From an uncultured Allomuricauda sp. (GTDB taxonomy: Bacteria; Bacteroidota; Bacteroidia; Flavobacteriales; Flavobacteriaceae): a stretch of DNA of 6,574 nucleotides. Location of the stretch: NCBI GenBank assembly GCA_937911965.1, contig CALDPL010000046.1:1-6574 (forward strand), given 5' to 3'. Each line of letters starts with the position of its first letter. The stretch's first letter is position 1. Of the stretch, positions 1-6,574 are shown piece after piece. The position numbers and the translations under genes were made by a program. The notes under the pieces are model-generated. The model did not search any database. It worked only from the letters and a program-made list of their open reading frames with translations, and was not told the DNA's origin.

Positions 1-12
1 TAATACAATTGA

Positions 13-20
13 TATTTTTG
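13..20 (+). promoter_or_regulatory. Possible Bacteroidota -7 promoter box upstream of gltB
   Basis: The bases TATTTTTG fit the Bacteroidota sigma-ABfr -7 consensus TAnnTTTG. A start of transcription a few bases downstream would leave a leader of only about 10 bases before the gltB ATG. The matching -33 element (TTTG-like) would lie before base 1 and cannot be seen, so only half of the promoter can be judged. The stretch is A/T-rich, so a chance match is quite possible. Confidence 0.3.
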
Positions 21-36
21 AAGAAATTTATCAATA

Positions 37-3000
37 ATGAACATGAAAAGGCAAGGATTGTATCTACCGGAATTTGAACATGATAACTGCGGAGCGGGAT
101 TCATCTGCAGCCTGAAAGGGATAAAATCCAACGATATTATTCACAAGGCCCTGGAGATTCTCGATAAATTGGAACATCGGGGAGCGGTCGGGGCCGACGG
201 CAAGACCGGGGACGGTGCCGGGATTCTCATCGACATACCCCATGATTTTTTCAAGGAAGTCTGTGCCTTCAGTCTGCCCCATGCCGGGGAATACGCTGTT
301 GGCAATGTCTTTTTGCCACAAAAGCAAAATCAAAGGGATTTCTGCATCAAGGTTTTTGAGGAGAATTTGAAAGTCCAGGGCCTCCAATTATTGGGTTGGA
401 GGGACGCCCCAACCAATAAAAGTGTACCCGGTCGTATCGCAAGGGAGACGGAGCCATTTGTGAAACAGGTGTTCGTAGGCAAGGGAGGAGAATTGGATAA
501 TTTTCAATTCAACCTCAAACTTTTCATTTCCCGGAAAATCACAGAACATGCCATAGGCCAGAGCAAACTTTCCCAAAGTGGATTCTTTTACCTGCCCAGT
601 CTATCGACCAAAATCATCATTTTCAAAGGCCTCTTGGTTCCCAAGGACATCAGCAACTATTACGAGGACCTTTTGGATCCCAGGGTGGTCACCCGTTTGG
701 CGCTGGTCCACCAACGATTTTCCACAAATACCTTCCCCACTTGGGATTTGGCCCAACCTTTTCGATATATGTGCCACAATGGGGAAATCAACACCCTCAG
801 GGGAAATATTTCCCGAATGCAATCCCGGGAAGAATTGATGCACAGCGAATGGTTCGGGGAAGACATCAAAAAAATCCTGCCCGTGGTACTCCCTGGGAAA
901 TCTGATTCTGCCAGCATGGACATGGTCGTGGAACTTTTGTTGATGACCGGTCGGTCCTTGCCGGAGGTGATGATGCTGTTGGTTCCGGAAGCTTGGGAAA
1001 AAAATCCTGAAATGTCCGATTCCAAAAGGGCCTTTTACGAATTCAACTCCTGTATGATGGAACCCTGGGACGGTCCCGCCTCCATCCCCTTTACCGATGG
1101 AAACTATATCGGTGCCGTTTTGGACAGGAATGGACTTCGCCCTTCCAGGTATTCAGTGACCAAACAGGGATATGTAATCATGTCATCAGAAACAGGGGTG
1201 GTGGAATTAGATCCCTCGGATATTGAATTCCATGGCCGATTGGAACCTGGAAAAATGTTTTTGGTGGACATGGAAGAAGGGCGAATCGTGAATGACAGTG
1301 AAATAAAGGAATCCATTGCCAAAAAACATCCCTATCAAAAGTGGTTGAATGACAATTTGGTCCATTTAAAGGACATCCCATATAACGAATGCCCGGTATT
1401 CTTTGGGGAATTTCCCTTGGAAACCAGAACTGCGGCATTCGGTTATACCCAAGAGGACATCAACACGATCATCATGCCCATGTCGCAGAATGGAACGGAG
1501 CCCATTGGATCCATGGGTTCGGATACCCCAATCGCGGTCCTATCCGAACGACCCCAGTTGATCTACAATTATTTCAAACAGCTTTTCGCACAGGTCACCA
1601 ACCCTCCTTTGGACGGTATACGTGAGGAACTGATCACCGATATCAGTCTCACCTTGGGCAAGGACAGGAACATTTTTGAACAGACCCAACTCCACTGTAG
1701 AAAGTTAAAGATCCAGAATCCGGTGATATCAAAGGAAGATCTGGACAAGATAAAAAGCCATAGTACAAACCCAGATTTCAAAGTGGCGACCATTTCCATA
1801 CTCTACGAATTGGCCAAAGGGCAAAACGGTTTGGAAGAGGCACTTGATTCCGTGCTCCATCAAGCCTCCAATGCCATTGAACAGGGAGCCACCATCATCA
1901 TCCTATCGGATAGGATGGTCAGCGCTGAAATGGCCGCCATCCCTGCCCTCCTGGCATGTTCCTTCGTAAATAGTGGACTTTCCCGACTTCGATGCAGATC
2001 CCAAATCAGTATTATTATAGAATCCGCAGAACCCAGGGAAGTCCATCACTTTGCGCTTTTGTTCGGGTTTGGCGCAAGCGCCATCAATCCGTATTTGGTG
2101 AACGAGATCATCGGAGAGCACTTGGAAGGGAACAATGCAACCGAAGGAAGAATCGGTGAGGCCATAAAAAACTACAACAAGGCCGTGGGCAAGGGTATTT
2201 TGAAGGTGATGAACAAAATAGGGATATCCACCTTGAACTCCTACCGTGGTTCCCAGCTTTTTGAATGCATTGGCATCAATACCAGGGTAGTGGATAAATA
2301 TTTTCCAAATACCCCGACCCGAATCCAAGGCATTGGGTTATATGAAATAGAGAAGGAAATCGCAAAACGCCACAAAAAAGCGTTCAGGCTACAGAAAACA
2401 GCGGGGAATCTGGAGTTGGAGGTAGGAGGGGAATACCGATGGAGAAGAAACGGGGAAAAACATATGTTCAACCCCTTGAGCATTGCAAAACTCCAGAAAG
2501 CGGTTCGTCAAAATGAACCTGAAACCTATAAGGAATATTCCGAGTTGGTGAACGAACAATCCAAAAACCTGATGACCATACGTGGTCTTTTCGATTTTTC
2601 GAATTATGACCCCATACCCCTAGAGGAAGTGGAACCCTGGACTGAAATTGTCAAAAGATTCAAAACCGGTGCCATGTCCTATGGGAGCATCAGTAAGGAA
2701 GCTCATGAAAATCTTGCCATTGCGATGAACCGTATCGGGGGAAAAAGCAATTCAGGGGAAGGGGGAGAGGATTCAACCCGATTTTATAAAAACCAAACAG
2801 GGGATTGGAAGAACAGTGCCATTAAACAAGTGGCATCAGGACGTTTTGGGGTCACCTCAAATTATTTGAGCAATGCGCAGGAAATCCAGATTAAAATGGC
2901 CCAGGGCGCAAAACCGGGTGAAGGGGGGCAATTGCCAGGTCCCAAGGTCGATCCCGCCATTGCCAGGACCCGAAATTCCACACCCTATGTGGGATTGATT

Positions 3001-4542
3001 TCCCCTCCACCCCACCACGACATTTACTCCATTGAAGATCTGTCCCAATTGATCTATGACCTCAAGTCTGCGAACAGAGAAGCCAGGATCAATGTAAAAC
3101 TGGTCTCGGAGGTAGGTGTGGGAACTGTGGCGGCTGGGGTTGCCAAGGCCAAGGCGGACGTTATCCTGATTTCCGGCTTCGACGGGGGAACCGGAGCCTC
3201 TCCTCTTACTTCCCTCAAACATGCGGGTCTGCCCTGGGAACTCGGCATTGCCGAGGCCCAACAAACGTTGGTGATGAACGATTTAAGGAACCGGGTGGTT
3301 CTCGAGTGTGATGGCCAATTGAAAACCGGCAGGGACGTGGCCATTGCCTGTCTTTTAGGAGCTGAAGAGTTCGGTTTTGCGACTGCTCCCTTGGTGGCCT
3401 CAGGCTGTGTGATGATGCGCGTCTGCCATTTGAACACCTGTCCTGTCGGGATAGCAACACAAAATCCCGACCTGCGCAAAAAGTTTCAGGGCAAGCCGGA
3501 ACACGTGGTAAACTATATGTATTTCGTAGCCCAGGAAATGAGGGAAATCATGGCCCAACTGGGCTTCAAGACCGTAAATGATATGGTGGGACAGGTACAA
3601 AAATTGGATAGAAGAAAGGCCTTGACCCATTATAAGGAAGCAGGAATAGACCTTGGTCCCATTCTCCATCAAATCGAAGTGGAAGAGGGCACAAAGCTCC
3701 ACAATACCGGAAAACAGGTCCACGATATTGACCGTTCAATCGAATTTGAGATCGTTGCCAAGGCACACCCGGCCCTCTTTAGAAGAGAAAAGACCCGCCT
3801 GGATTTTCCCATACACAATACAGATCGTGCGGTGGGTGCCATCATCAGCAATGAAATATCAAAAATATACGGAGCCGATGGTCTGCCCGACAACACCCTA
3901 AAACTAAACTTTACAGGGTCCGCAGGTCAAAGTTTTGGGGCATTTGCCACCAAAGGACTGACCTTGGTGGTCAATGGAAACACAAACGACTATTTGGGCA
4001 AGGGACTTTCTGGGGCAAAATTGGTCATCAGGGTCCCCTTTAAGTCGACCATCATTCCGGAAGACAATATCATTACGGGAAATGTCACCCTATACGGGGC
4101 CACTTCGGGGGAAGCCTATATCAACGGAAAGGCCGGGGAACGATTCTGCGTTAGAAACTCTGGAGCAACAGCTGTGGTCGAGGGAATCGGAGATCACGGA
4201 TGCGAATATATGACAGGAGGCACTGCAGTGATTCTAGGCCCGGTCGGAAGGAATTTTGGAGCTGGAATGAGCGGGGGCATTGCCTATGTTTTGGACAGGG
4301 ACACATCCTTTGAAAAAAACTGCAAAGCGGAGGCCTTGAACCTTCTTCCCCTTGAATTTGAACATGATATCAGGGAATTGCGAAAATTGATTGAAAACCA
4401 TTACAATGCAACCCTGAGCCCCTTGGCCCAGAGAATTTTGGAAGATTGGGAAGGGCATCTTCCAAAATTCATAAAAGTGTTCCCCGAAGAATACCGGCAA
4501 GCACTCTTACGATTGGAACAGGAAAAACTGCAAACCTTATAA
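37..4542 (+). CDS. gltB: Glutamate synthase (NADPH) large (alpha) subunit
   Basis: This is the catalytic subunit of cytosolic glutamate synthase. It hydrolyses glutamine and transfers the ammonia to 2-oxoglutarate, making glutamate. The 1501 residues are the usual full length for bacterial GltB. Seen in order: a short propeptide ending at Asn17, then Cys18 in DNCGAGF, the expected N-terminal nucleophile of the class II glutamine amidotransferase domain (about 18-430), with EHRGAVGADG and the HNGEIN motif (His247-Asn252). A central domain follows (about 468-755), then the FMN-binding synthase domain (about 815-1185) with SGEGGED (906-912) and GFDGGTGASP. Cys1124, Cys1130 and Cys1135 (C-x5-C-x4-C) are the 3Fe-4S ligands. 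The glycine-rich GXGXG beta-helix domain occupies about 1256-1450. In-frame stops at bases 1-3, 10-12 and 19-21 limit the start to ATG 37 or ATG 43 (Met3). Either leaves the Cys18 cleavage site unchanged. The upstream bases are A/T-rich with no clear Shine-Dalgarno. gltD follows after 8 bases, as expected for its partner. No frameshift or missing key residue was seen. Confidence 0.98.
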   Translation: MNMKRQGLYLPEFEHDNCGAGFICSLKGIKSNDIIHKALEILDKLEHRGAVGADGKTGDGAGILIDIPHDFFKEVCAFSLPHAGEYAVGNVFLPQKQNQRDFCIKVFEENLKVQGLQLLGWRDAPTNKSVPGRIARETEPFVKQVFVGKGGELDNFQFNLKLFISRKITEHAIGQSKLSQSGFFYLPSLSTKIIIFKGLLVPKDISNYYEDLLDPRVVTRLALVHQRFSTNTFPTWDLAQPFRYMCHNGEINTLRGNISRMQSREELMHSEWFGEDIKKILPVVLPGKSDSASMDMVVELLLMTGRSLPEVMMLLVPEAWEKNPEMSDSKRAFYEFNSCMMEPWDGPASIPFTDGNYIGAVLDRNGLRPSRYSVTKQGYVIMSSETGVVELDPSDIEFHGRLEPGKMFLVDMEEGRIVNDSEIKESIAKKHPYQKWLNDNLVHLKDIPYNECPVFFGEFPLETRTAAFGYTQEDINTIIMPMSQNGTEPIGSMGSDTPIAVLSERPQLIYNYFKQLFAQVTNPPLDGIREELITDISLTLGKDRNIFEQTQLHCRKLKIQNPVISKEDLDKIKSHSTNPDFKVATISILYELAKGQNGLEEALDSVLHQASNAIEQGATIIILSDRMVSAEMAAIPALLACSFVNSGLSRLRCRSQISIIIESAEPREVHHFALLFGFGASAINPYLVNEIIGEHLEGNNATEGRIGEAIKNYNKAVGKGILKVMNKIGISTLNSYRGSQLFECIGINTRVVDKYFPNTPTRIQGIGLYEIEKEIAKRHKKAFRLQKTAGNLELEVGGEYRWRRNGEKHMFNPLSIAKLQKAVRQNEPETYKEYSELVNEQSKNLMTIRGLFDFSNYDPIPLEEVEPWTEIVKRFKTGAMSYGSISKEAHENLAIAMNRIGGKSNSGEGGEDSTRFYKNQTGDWKNSAIKQVASGRFGVTSNYLSNAQEIQIKMAQGAKPGEGGQLPGPKVDPAIARTRNSTPYVGLISPPPHHDIYSIEDLSQLIYDLKSANREARINVKLVSEVGVGTVAAGVAKAKADVILISGFDGGTGASPLTSLKHAGLPWELGIAEAQQTLVMNDLRNRVVLECDGQLKTGRDVAIACLLGAEEFGFATAPLVASGCVMMRVCHLNTCPVGIATQNPDLRKKFQGKPEHVVNYMYFVAQEMREIMAQLGFKTVNDMVGQVQKLDRRKALTHYKEAGIDLGPILHQIEVEEGTKLHNTGKQVHDIDRSIEFEIVAKAHPALFRREKTRLDFPIHNTDRAVGAIISNEISKIYGADGLPDNTLKLNFTGSAGQSFGAFATKGLTLVVNGNTNDYLGKGLSGAKLVIRVPFKSTIIPEDNIITGNVTLYGATSGEAYINGKAGERFCVRNSGATAVVEGIGDHGCEYMTGGTAVILGPVGRNFGAGMSGGIAYVLDRDTSFEKNCKAEALNLLPLEFEHDIRELRKLIENHYNATLSPLAQRILEDWEGHLPKFIKVFPEEYRQALLRLEQEKLQTL

Positions 4543-4550
4543 TATTGACC

Positions 4551-6017
4551 ATGGGAAAAATTACGGGATTTATGGAATACGGCAGAAAGGTGGAAGGATA
4601 CCTGGATGTTGCCGAACGAACCAAAAATTATAAGGAGTTTACCCTTCCCCTTAAAGAAAAGGAACTGAAAAACCAAGGGGCCAGATGCATGGATTGTGGC
4701 ATCCCCTTTTGTCACAGTGGTTGTCCTTTGGGGAATTTGATCCCAGATTTCAATGATGCAGTGTATCAGGGCAAATGGGAAAAAGCTGCCAAAATACTGC
4801 ACTCGACCAACAACTTCCCTGAATTCACGGGACGCTTATGTCCCGCTCCCTGCGAGGAAGCCTGTGTTTTGGGAATCAACGAAGATCCAGTATCCATTGA
4901 GAACATTGAAAAGAATATTGTTGAAACCGCCTTTGGCAATGGGTGGATCCAACCCATGATACCTGTTGTAAGGACGGGGAAAAATGTGGCTATTATTGGT
5001 TCTGGTCCTGCAGGTCTGGCGGCAGGCCAACAACTCAACAGGGCCGGACACTTTGTTACGGTCTTTGAACGGGACGAAAAGGTAGGTGGCTTATTGCGTT
5101 ATGGAATTCCCGATTTCAAATTGGAAAAGCACATTATTGACCGACGTGTCGAAATCCTAAGAAAGGAAGGGATAGTGTTTAAGACAGGGATTCATGTCGG
5201 AATGGATATCTCGGCGTCGACTTTAAAAGAGGAATTCGATGCATTATTACTCTGTGGAGGTGCCGCCCTGAGAAGAGGACTTCACATACCCGGTTGTGAT
5301 TCAAAAGGAGTGGTACAGGCCATGGACTTTTTAAGCCAGAACAACAGGAAAGTGGATGGAATACCATTTTCGGGCGAGGATATTTCAGCTAAAGGGAAAA
5401 GGGTCATTGTAATCGGTGGTGGGGACACCGGTTCAGATTGTATTGGGACCTCAATCCGCCAAGGAGCAAAATCCGTGATTAATTTTGAAATCATGCCCAT
5501 GGGGAGTCCGGACAGACCTGAGAATCAACCCTGGCCCTTTTGGCCCATGAGACTGAGGACGAGCAGCTCCCATAAGGAGGGTGCCGAACGGGTGTTCAGC
5601 ATTTCTACAAAACAATTCAATTCAGACCAGAATGGAACCTTAAAAAGTCTTGTTACAACGGAAGTTGTTTGGGAAAAGATACCAGGACAAAGGCCCAGGC
5701 TCAAGGAAGTGGAAGGCACGGAAAAGAAGTGGGACTGTGATTTGGTTTTATTGGCGATGGGCTTTACGGGCTCTGAAACAACCATTCCGGAACAATTGGG
5801 GCTTCAACTGGACCCAAGGACCAACATTCAGGCTTCCGCAAGGGATTATAAGACCAATTTGCCCGGAGTATTTGTCTGTGGGGACCAAAGAAGGGGACAA
5901 TCCCTGATAGTTTGGGCCATTTCAGAGGGCAGACAGGCGGCCCATCATCTGGATGCTTTCCTAATGGGGGAATCCAACCTTCCCTTAAAAGGAGATGGAG
6001 ACCTGCCCCGCGTTTAA
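4551..6017 (+). CDS. gltD: Glutamate synthase (NADPH) small (beta) subunit
   Basis: This is the electron-input subunit of glutamate synthase. It oxidises NADPH at FAD and passes electrons through iron-sulfur clusters to GltB. The protein has 488 residues, normal for GltD. The N-terminal domain (about 20-135) has two cysteine groups for the 4Fe-4S clusters: Cys46, 49, 54 and 58 (C-x2-C-x4-C-x3-C), and Cys97, 101 and 105 in RLCPAPCEEAC. The FAD Rossmann motif GSGPAG is at 150-155, with the acidic Glu173 ending the second strand. The nucleotide-binding motif GGGDTGSD is at 289-296. The C-terminal FAD motif FVCGDQRRGQS is near 441-451. I chose ATG 4551 because it gives the family's usual start (MGKITGF); the longer open frame from 4446 would overlap gltB by 97 bases and add 35 residues with no family resemblance. 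No clear Shine-Dalgarno precedes the ATG, which is common in Bacteroidota. The 8-base gap after gltB implies co-transcription and probably coupled translation. The preference for NADPH over NADH is inferred from the family. Confidence 0.98.
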   Translation: MGKITGFMEYGRKVEGYLDVAERTKNYKEFTLPLKEKELKNQGARCMDCGIPFCHSGCPLGNLIPDFNDAVYQGKWEKAAKILHSTNNFPEFTGRLCPAPCEEACVLGINEDPVSIENIEKNIVETAFGNGWIQPMIPVVRTGKNVAIIGSGPAGLAAGQQLNRAGHFVTVFERDEKVGGLLRYGIPDFKLEKHIIDRRVEILRKEGIVFKTGIHVGMDISASTLKEEFDALLLCGGAALRRGLHIPGCDSKGVVQAMDFLSQNNRKVDGIPFSGEDISAKGKRVIVIGGGDTGSDCIGTSIRQGAKSVINFEIMPMGSPDRPENQPWPFWPMRLRTSSSHKEGAERVFSISTKQFNSDQNGTLKSLVTTEVVWEKIPGQRPRLKEVEGTEKKWDCDLVLLAMGFTGSETTIPEQLGLQLDPRTNIQASARDYKTNLPGVFVCGDQRRGQSLIVWAISEGRQAAHHLDAFLMGESNLPLKGDGDLPRV

Positions 6018-6152
6018 CGGAATACAGATCCAAATCGATACCTGGCTTTCCTTAAAAACTCCCAAGCTCTATTCATGGTGTCCTATGAAGATTTGTGCCC
6101 GATGGTAGGGGTGTAATATCAATTGAAAAGAAAAAAATCGTAAATCTAGGAT

Positions 6153-6189
6153 AAAAAAAAAAGGCCCTCCACTTTACAGTGAAGGGCCT
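6153..6189 (-). terminator. Rho-independent terminator of the rRNA operon
   Basis: On the - strand an 11-bp stem, AGGCCCTTCAC with GTGGAGGGCCT, encloses a 6-base loop (TGTAAA) and is followed directly by a run of T (complement of A 6153-6162, which overlaps the base of the stem by one base). Ten pairs are Watson-Crick and one is T-G, a wobble pair in RNA. The same position would be a C-A mismatch if read on the + strand, and there is no T run on that side, so the signal is directional. It begins a few bases after the 5S 3' end, as expected for the end of a 16S-23S-5S transcript. Confidence 0.9.
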
Positions 6190-6193
6190 CGAG

Positions 6194-6304
6194 GAAGGCG
6201 GCGACCTACTCTCCCACCTGGTGTGGCAGTACCATCGGCGCGGACGGGCTTAACTTCCCTGTTCGGAATGGAAAGGGGTGGGCCCCGTCGCCATGGCCAC
6301 CTAG
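6194..6304 (-). rRNA. rrf: 5S ribosomal RNA
   Basis: Read on the - strand, this stretch has the 5S landmarks: a 5' end like AGGTGGCCATGGCGACGGGG, the conserved loop CCATTCCGAACAGGGAAG, then AAGCCCGTC, CGCCGATGGTACTGC, and GTGGGAGAGTAGGTCGCCGCC at the 3' side. Helix I forms between AGGTGGC (complement of 6296-6302) and GCCGCCT (complement of 6196-6202), including one G-T pair. GACGGG pairs with CCCGTC to form helix II. The length, about 111 bases, is normal. The exact ends are uncertain by a few bases. It lies downstream of 23S in the usual order and is followed immediately by a terminator, with no tRNA behind it. Confidence 0.93.
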
Positions 6305-6440
6305 ATCTTTGCCCGGGATCCCCGGGACTCAAAATCTTATATATGTCAATGACATGAAAGGGACGGAGGCGCCGCATGGGGCCAAAAAAGAAACAGGGTC
6401 CGACAGACCTTCATATGAGGGTGCGCGCCAAGGGCGCATT
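6305..6440 (-). other. 23S-5S internal transcribed spacer
   Basis: About 136 bases separate the 3' end of 23S from the start of 5S. I find no tRNA cloverleaf in it. It holds several short inverted repeats: CCCGGG-ATC-CCCGGG at 6312-6326, ATGTCA-A-TGACAT at 6343-6355, and a GC-rich hairpin beside the 23S end at 6422-6446. These probably belong to folding or processing of the rRNA precursor; the half of the 23S processing stem that pairs from the 5' side lies outside the window. The boundaries depend on the estimated 5S and 23S ends. Confidence 0.75.
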
Positions 6441-6446
6441 CGCGCA
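6422..6446 (-). repeat. GC-rich inverted repeat at the 23S 3' boundary
   Basis: TGCGCG at 6422-6427 is complementary to CGCGCA at 6441-6446. Alternatively, GCGCC at 6425-6429 pairs with GGCGC at 6433-6437 across a 3-base loop. The two pairings are mutually exclusive. The site spans the estimated 23S 3' end, so it may take part in precursor processing or may simply compete with the long-range 23S end stem. A functional role is inferred from position only. Confidence 0.4.
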
Positions 6447-6574
6447 AGCTTACGGGCAATTAGTACCGCTCGGCTCCATGCATCGCTGCACTTCCACCTG
6501 CGGCCTATCGACGTGGTCGTCTCCCACGGCCCTTTAAAGAAATCTCATCTTGTGGTGGGTTTCGCGCTTATATG
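6441..6574 (-). rRNA. rrl: 23S ribosomal RNA, 3' end (partial)
   Basis: The - strand reads GATGAGATTTCTTTAAAGGG, then CCGTGGGAGACGACCACGTC, GATAGGCCGCAGGTGGAAGT, GCAGCGATGCATGGAGCCGA and GCGGTACTAATTGCCCGTAA. This is the conserved last part of bacterial 23S rRNA (domain VI), with the near-universal GAGC-GGTACTAAT signature close to the 3' end. The wording resembles Flavobacteriia. The gene runs off the right edge of the window, so only about 134 bases are present. The exact 3' end is uncertain by about 10 bases because its pairing partner at the 23S 5' end is not in the window. With the 5S it shows that an rRNA operon is transcribed towards gltBD. Confidence 0.93.

Noticed and set aside
1903..2328. 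141-codon open frame on the - strand inside gltB
   Set aside because: It lies wholly opposite a conserved, intact gltB and its translation shows no recognisable domain. The same holds for the 141-codon frame at 3054-3479.
4446..4550. Upstream extension of gltD from an ATG inside gltB
   Set aside because: The added 35 residues look like an out-of-frame reading of the gltB 3' end, and GltD proteins normally begin at the MGKITGF position (4551). The open frame there is a shadow of gltB.
5764..6033. 89-codon - strand frame ending opposite the gltD 3' end
   Set aside because: It overlaps the conserved C-terminal FAD-binding part of gltD and has no recognisable features of its own.
6075..6116. 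13-codon mini open frame (ATG to TAA) between gltD and the rRNA terminator
   Set aside because: It is too short to separate from chance, has no clear ribosome binding site and resembles no known small peptide.
6018..6152. Possible regulatory RNA or gene in the gltD-5S gap
   Set aside because: I looked for hairpins, promoter boxes and reading frames on both strands and found nothing convincing beyond A-rich sequence near 6121-6140.
6343..6355. Small palindrome ATGTCA-A-TGACAT as an operator site
   Set aside because: It lies inside the transcribed 23S-5S spacer, where an operator is unlikely; a 6-bp inverted repeat can easily arise by chance or serve RNA folding.
6174..6377. 67-codon open frame on the - strand
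   Set aside because: It covers the 5S rRNA and part of its spacer and terminator, so its translation is that of rRNA sequence.

Overview
The window carries a two-gene glutamate synthase operon, gltB then gltD, on the + strand. It faces, tail to tail, the end of a ribosomal RNA operon on the - strand (3' end of 23S, spacer, 5S, intrinsic terminator). The likely source is a member of the Bacteroidota, most probably Flavobacteriaceae. The reasons are the style of the GltB and GltD proteins, the 23S and 5S sequences, A/T-rich translation starts without a clear Shine-Dalgarno sequence, and a TAnnTTTG box just upstream of gltB. The genus cannot be fixed from the window; a marine, moderate-GC flavobacterium would fit.

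Layout: positions 1-36 are the end of the upstream region, with a possible half promoter. Positions 37-4542 are gltB (1501 aa) and 4551-6017 are gltD (488 aa), separated by 8 bases. Positions 6018-6152 are a short intergenic stretch in which I see no gene and no + strand terminator. Positions 6153-6189 are a strong rho-independent terminator reading on the - strand. About 6194-6304 is 5S rRNA, about 6305-6440 is the 23S-5S spacer without a tRNA, and about 6441-6574 is the 3' end of 23S rRNA, cut by the window edge.

GltB and GltD together form bacterial NADPH-dependent glutamate synthase (GOGAT). GltD takes electrons from NADPH through FAD and passes them over iron-sulfur clusters to FMN in GltB. 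GltB releases ammonia from glutamine and channels it to 2-oxoglutarate, giving two glutamates. With glutamine synthetase, which is not in the window, this is the main route of nitrogen assimilation when ammonium is scarce. All key motifs of both subunits are present and both frames are intact.

The window is essentially ordinary core genome. I do not see a new system in it. The points worth a second look are small: the convergent, head-on arrangement with the rRNA operon without a visible gltBD terminator, hairpins in the 23S-5S spacer, and GC-rich rRNA stems.
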